From Vicia villosa (Eukaryota; Streptophyta; Magnoliopsida; Fabales; Fabaceae), in the NCBI RefSeq assembly GCF_029867415.1, contig NC_081185.1:107053055-107117054 (forward strand): a DNA stretch of 64,000 nucleotides, read 5' to 3'. Position numbers and translations under genes: made by a program. Position 1 is the first letter of the stretch. Every line of letters starts with the position of its first letter. Under the pieces are notes generated by a model that worked only from the letters and a program-made list of their open reading frames with translations, did no database searches and was not told the DNA's origin. Below, piece after piece: positions 59,633-64,000 of the stretch.

Positions 59633-62600
59633 TTAAGCAAAGTACTTTTTGACTATGTCCGCATTCACAGGGTGTGGGAAATCCTCGCCATCCATGGTGG
59701 TAAGCAACATGGCACCGCCGGAGAATATTTTCTTGATTATGAATGGTCCCTCGTAGGTGGGGGTCCATTTGCCTCTGGGATCACCTTGTGGTAAGATGAT
59801 GCGTTTGATAACCAAGCCACCAGTTTGGTATGCTTGACTTTTGACTTTCTTGTTGAATGCTTTGATCATGCGCTTTTGGTATAGCTGGCCATGACAGATA
59901 GCTGCAAGTCTTTTCTCATCGATCAAGTGTATTTGGTCGAATCGAGTTTGAATCCAATCGTCTTCGTCTAGATCGGCTTCTTTCATGATCCTTAAGGAAG
60001 GAATCTGGATTTCGATTGGGAGAACTGCTTCCATACCGTAGACTAACGAGAATGGAGTTGCCCCTGTTGAAGTACGCGCAGATGTGCGATAACCATGAAG
60101 AGCAAAAGGTAACATCTCATGCCAGTCTTTGTAGGTTACTGTCATCTTTTGTATGATTTTCTTGATGTTTTTGTTGGCGGCTTCGACAGCGCCGTTCATC
60201 TTTGGTCGATATGGAGAAGAATTATGATGTTTGATCTGGAACTGCGTGCAGAGTTCAGTAATCATTTTGTTGTTTAGATTCGTGCCATTGTCAGTGATGA
60301 TCCTTTCGGGGATGCCGTACCGACAAATGAGATTGTGCTTGATAAACCTGGCTACCACATTCTTGGTGACAGAAGCATATGAAGCTGCCTCTACCCACTT
60401 TGTGAAGTAGTCAATAGCGACCAGGATAAAGCGATGTCCGTTGGAAGCAGTAGGTTTGATTTCTCCAATCATATCAATACCCCACATTGCGAAAGGCCAA
60501 GGAGCCGTCAGAACGTTTAATGGAACTGGAGGTACATGCACTTTGTCGGCATATATCTGGCATTTGTGACAAGTTTTGGAATGATGATGGCAATCTGTCT
60601 CCATGGTAGACCAGTAGTAACCTGCTCTCAAGATCTTTTTAGCCATTGTATGTCCGTTGGAATGAGTACCGAAGGTACCATTGTGTATGTCTTCCATGAT
60701 TTGTTCTGCTTCCTTCTTGTTTACGCAACGAAGTAAAGTCGAGTCATGGTTGCGTTTGTACAAAGTTCCATTGCTTAGGAAGAATTTGGAGGCAAATCTC
60801 CTTAGAAACTTTCTGTCGTTAATAGATGCCCCTTCAGGGTACTCCTGGGTTTCGAGATACCTTTGTATTTCATGGAACCATGATTTGTCTTCCATTTGTT
60901 TGGTATCGATCTCATTGCAATAGGCTGGTTCGTCTTGCCTGTAAATGGTGATCATAGGAGCTTCGTCGTCCCAATTGACTTTGAACATGGATGACATGGT
61001 AGCTAAGGCATCAGCTAGTTGATTTTCTTCGCGTGGGATGTGTTCGAAAGTGATCTCCTCGAAGTAAGGAATCAAACTCAACACATGTCCTTTGTATGGA
61101 ATTAGATTTGGGTGCTTTGTGTCCCATTCCCCTTTGACTTGGTAGATTACCAAGGCCGAGTCTCCGTAGACTTCAAGGAATTTGATTTTTAGATCAATTG
61201 CAGCTTTGAGACCCAGAATGCATGCTTCGTATTCGGCTATATTGTTGGTGCAATTGAAACACAATCTGGCGGTGAAGGGTGTATGACCTCCTGTGGGGGA
61301 AATGATCACAGCTCCGATGCCATTGCCGAGCGCATTAGAAGCTCCGTCAAAAACCATAGTCCATCGGGATCCTGGTTGTTTGTAGTCATTGACTAGCATA
61401 ATGTCTTCGTCTGGGAAGTCAAAGTTCAATGCCTGATAATCATCTACTGCTTGATGAGCTAAATGATCAGCTACCACACTTCCTTTGATTGCTTTTTGCG
61501 AAGTGTATTGAATGTCATATTCTGTTAGGATCATTTGCCATCTTGCAATCCTTCCAGAGAGAGCAGGTTTTTCGAACACGTATTTGATTGGATCCATCTT
61601 GGAGATCAGGAAAGTGGTGTGATTTAGCATATACTGTCTTAGTCGGCGAGCCGCCCATGCTAAGGCACAGCAAGTTTTTTCGAGTAGTGAGTATCTTGTT
61701 TCACAATCGGTAAACTTTTTGCTAAGATAGTAGATTGCGTGCTCCTTTCGACCGGAATCGTCATGTTGTCCGAGTACACACCCCATTGAATCTTCTAACA
61801 CAGTTAGGTACATTATCAGAGGTCTGCCTTCCACAGGAGGTAACAAGATTGGCGGTTTTTGAAGGTATTCTTTGATTTTATCAAAGGCTAACTGGCATTT
61901 GTCATTCCATCTTTCCACTTGATCTTTCTTCAGTAATTTGAAGATTGGCACACAAGTAGGAGTCATATGGGCAATGAATCTGGCTATGTAGTTTAGACGT
62001 CCCAAGAATCCTCTGACTTGTTTCTCGGTACGGGGTATAGGCATTTCTTGAATGGCTTTGACCTTGGCAGGATCAACCTCAATACCTTTACTGCTGACGA
62101 TGAAACCTAAGAGTTTACCGGATCTTACTCCAAAGGTACACTTGTTCGGGTTCAGTCGCAATCTGTATTTCTTGAGTCTGTCAAACAGCTTGTGTAAATG
62201 ACTCAAATGTTCTTCTTCGGTGTTGGATTTTGCGATCATGTCATCGACATACACCTCTATTTCCTGATGAATCATATCATGAAATAGTGTTACCATTGCT
62301 CGTTGGTAGGTAGCTCCAGCATTTTTTAGACCAAAGGGCATTACTTTGTAACAAAAGGTTCCCCAGGGAGTTGTGAAGGTTGTTTTTTCCATGTCTTCGG
62401 GTGCCATCTTGATTTGATTGTACCCTGAGAATCCGTCCATAAAGGAGAATACCTTGCATTGTGCGGTATTGTCAACTAGTACATCGATGTGCGGTAAAGG
62501 GAAATCATCTTTAGGGCTTGCCCGGTTCAGATCTCTGTAGTCTACACACATTCTGACTTTCCCGTCTTTTTTGGGTACAGGCACGATGTTAGCTATCCAA

Positions 62601-63080
62601 GGAGGATAACTTACAACTTTTAGGAATCCGGCATTGAATTGTTTTTCAACCTCGTCTTTGATCTTTTTTGACATATCAGGCTTACTCCTTCGCAGTCTCT
62701 GTTTGACCGGAGTGCTTCCTTCTTTGATTGGCAGGCGATGAACTACAATGTCCGTGTCAAGGCCAGGCATATCTTGATAAGACCAGGCGAATATCTCGGC
62801 GTAGTCTTGCAACAATTGAATCAGTCTTTGCTTGACACTGTTTTCTAAGTCAGCCCCAATTCTGACCTCTTTCTTTTCTTCGTCACTGCCCAAGTTGATG
62901 ACCTCAATCGGCTCCTCATGAGGCTGTATGGCTTTTTCTTCTTGTTCTAGAAGTCTTGCAATTTCTCTTGGCACTTCACAATCTTCCTCACTTTCGTCCT
63001 CAGTTTGGTAGATCGGATTTTCAAAGTCATGACGGGCAATAGCAGAGTCGTTATTGACTGGATCCAGCGTGTATGTGAAT
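59633..63080 (-). CDS. pol: Ogre pol, second element
   Basis: Intact exon 2 of the second element, from the acceptor at 63081 to the stop at 59633. Same domains and catalytic residues as the first copy: RT with YVDD, degenerate RNase H, archaeal-type RNase H with its four acidic residues, and integrase with HHCC and D,D35E. The five differences from the first copy (for example YTSQKA for YTAQKA, GMEAV for GMETV) are all outside catalytic positions. The frame is open to 63181 upstream, but that part is intronic. The intact frame shows this copy is also young, or was recently derived from an active lineage. Confidence 0.95.
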
Positions 63081-63343
63081 CTGCATGGTAGATATGTGAG
63101 TGTGTATGAAGAGAAAAACATAGCTATTTGAAAGCGAATAAAGAAAGAAAAAGGATCACAAAATTTTGAACATGCAAGCATCCCATGATTTTATTGAATG
63201 CACATAATCATGATATGACAAACCCTTTTTATAGAAGGACCGTTGTGCTAAGGCACACGGCTTTCAAGCTCATGGTTCGACTGTTCAGGAACCACTTTTA
63301 TCTTTGCACAATATACACAAAGAAAACAGGAAATGGCATTTAC
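63081..63343 (-). other. Ogre intron, second element
   Basis: Same length (263 bp) and same splice signals as 44251-44513: donor GT at 63343-63342, acceptor AG at 63082-63081. The gag-pro stop codon at 63340-63342 lies inside it. Confidence 0.85.
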
Positions 63344-64000
63344 TCCTGATCAAAGGAGATCACATCCTCTGCTTTCCAGTTGTTCAATCCACCGTTGTTA
63401 GCAGGGAGCACCCAGCTGTTCCAGTTGCAGTTGTTCTTTTCGTCTTCCGTAGCATTGATTCCGCTAGTGGGAAAATGCGTAGGTAATTCCTCAGGATAAG
63501 TTGGATGATTTGTTGGATATGAGAATCCAGGTGGAGGTCCCTCTATTGGCTGAGCGAGATGCTCGATAAGGCCGTCCCATGCAGTAGGAATGATGTTTTG
63601 AATAGAGACTTGTGCATCCTGATAAGGAGTGTACTGTGACAGAAAATAACCTTCGTTGTTTGGCATCTTCCTGGCTTCTTCAAGAGCGAAGTTGTCGTCG
63701 TACTGTTCGTCCCATCCAGTCGGGACAATGTCTTTGATGGGAGTTGAAAAGCTCGGAGGAGCGGAATATTTCACCATATAGTCGTATTTGCCGCTGGGTT
63801 CTCCTAGCGTGTCCCATACTTCTTTGGGTGGATTTTGATATTGCTGAGTGACGGGACTTGTGATACTTCCGTCATTTTGATTACCCTCTTCTGTTGGAGT
63901 AAGATCTTCCAGAGCAATGTAAGAATTCTGAGGTGTGATATACTGGTAGTTGTAACCGTCATTTGGTCCTCCCACAGCATCCCACATTCCCATGGTAATG
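63340..64000 (-). CDS. gag-pro: Ogre gag-pro, C-terminal part, second element (cut by window edge)
   Basis: The last ~220 residues of gag-pro, open to the window edge. It corresponds to the region after protease, with the repeated PT-x-WD segments (KDIVPTGWDEQ, QNIIPTAWDGL) and WD-x3-G-x-P-x4-Y segments. Nearly identical to the first copy; visible changes include YPEELP for YLEELP and TEDEKN for TEHERN. Protease and capsid are outside the window, so intactness of gag in this copy is unknown. Confidence 0.9.
   Translation of the reverse strand, partial: ITMGMWDAVGGPNDGYNYQYITPQNSYIALEDLTPTEEGNQNDGSITSPVTQQYQNPPKEVWDTLGEPSGKYDYMVKYSAPPSFSTPIKDIVPTGWDEQYDDNFALEEARKMPNNEGYFLSQYTPYQDAQVSIQNIIPTAWDGLIEHLAQPIEGPPPGFSYPTNHPTYPEELPTHFPTSGINATEDEKNNCNWNSWVLPANNGGLNNWKAEDVISFDQE

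Larger units (their letters stand above)
57617..64000 (-). mobile_element. Ogre: Second Ogre element, internal region, partial
   Basis: Minus-strand element of the same subfamily as the full-length one, beginning at cccctattcaatc beside the inverted LTR and running off the right edge inside gag-pro. Pol differs from the first copy at only about five of 1,182 residues (T/A, A/S, E/G, N/D changes). The 3' UTR has diverged more by repeat changes: eight instead of eleven 47-bp units and a local duplication at 58600-58660. Its own 3' LTR is absent at the expected position; the purine tract is followed directly by the reverse complement of another LTR. Confidence 0.88.

Overview
The window is repetitive plant DNA. 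I see no ordinary host gene. The combination of a very long array of a 49-bp satellite and a 20-kb Ogre-type Ty3/gypsy element (LTRs over 4 kb, an extra ORF1, an intron between protease and reverse transcriptase) points to a large-genome legume of tribe Fabeae (Lathyrus, Vicia, Pisum). The genus is inference; a 49-bp monomer is the size I recall for the abundant Lathyrus sativus family FabTR-2, but I could not compare sequences.

Layout. 1-1533: the 5' end of a minus-strand Ty1/copia element (SIRE/Maximus-like): leader, primer-binding site and a ~1.0-kb LTR that abuts the satellite. 1534-34358: about 655 copies of the 49-bp satellite, broken once (3388-4046) by about ten copies of an unrelated-looking ~69-bp tandem repeat. 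The satellite is not homogeneous. It contains nested segmental tandem duplications with periods of 1,617 bp, ~3,322 bp and ~6,210 bp, plus further long-range copies. 34359-34458: a gap of exactly 100 N. 34468-54833: a complete minus-strand Ogre element with 4.24-kb LTRs, flanked by a 5-bp target-site duplication (ggctg). 54839-55403: remnant of an older Ogre-type LTR, the insertion site of the young element. 55404-55503: a second 100-N gap. 55504-57616: a plus-strand Ogre-type LTR end. 57617-64000: internal region of a second minus-strand Ogre of the same subfamily, joined directly to the inverted LTR and cut off by the window edge inside gag-pro.

How the Ogre genes work together. Reading on the minus strand: the 5' LTR promoter drives a transcript with a primer-binding site, ORF1 (a ~447-aa protein of unknown role), gag-pro (capsid, atypical zinc knuckle, aspartic protease), a 263-bp intron carrying the gag-pro stop codon, and pol (reverse transcriptase, degenerate RNase H, second archaeal-type RNase H, integrase). 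Splicing the intron puts gag-pro and pol in one frame; the unspliced RNA ends after protease. The 3' untranslated region carries three covarying hairpins just after the pol stop codon and an array of 47-bp tandem repeats (11 copies in one element, 8 in the other). In the full-length copy, gag is broken by a single-base frameshift.

The most interesting signals are the covarying GNRA-capped hairpins, a possible recursive splice site overlapping the ORF1 start codon with a second acceptor just before the gag start, the copy-number-variable 47-bp array as a possible satellite seed, and the nested higher-order structure of the 49-bp satellite.
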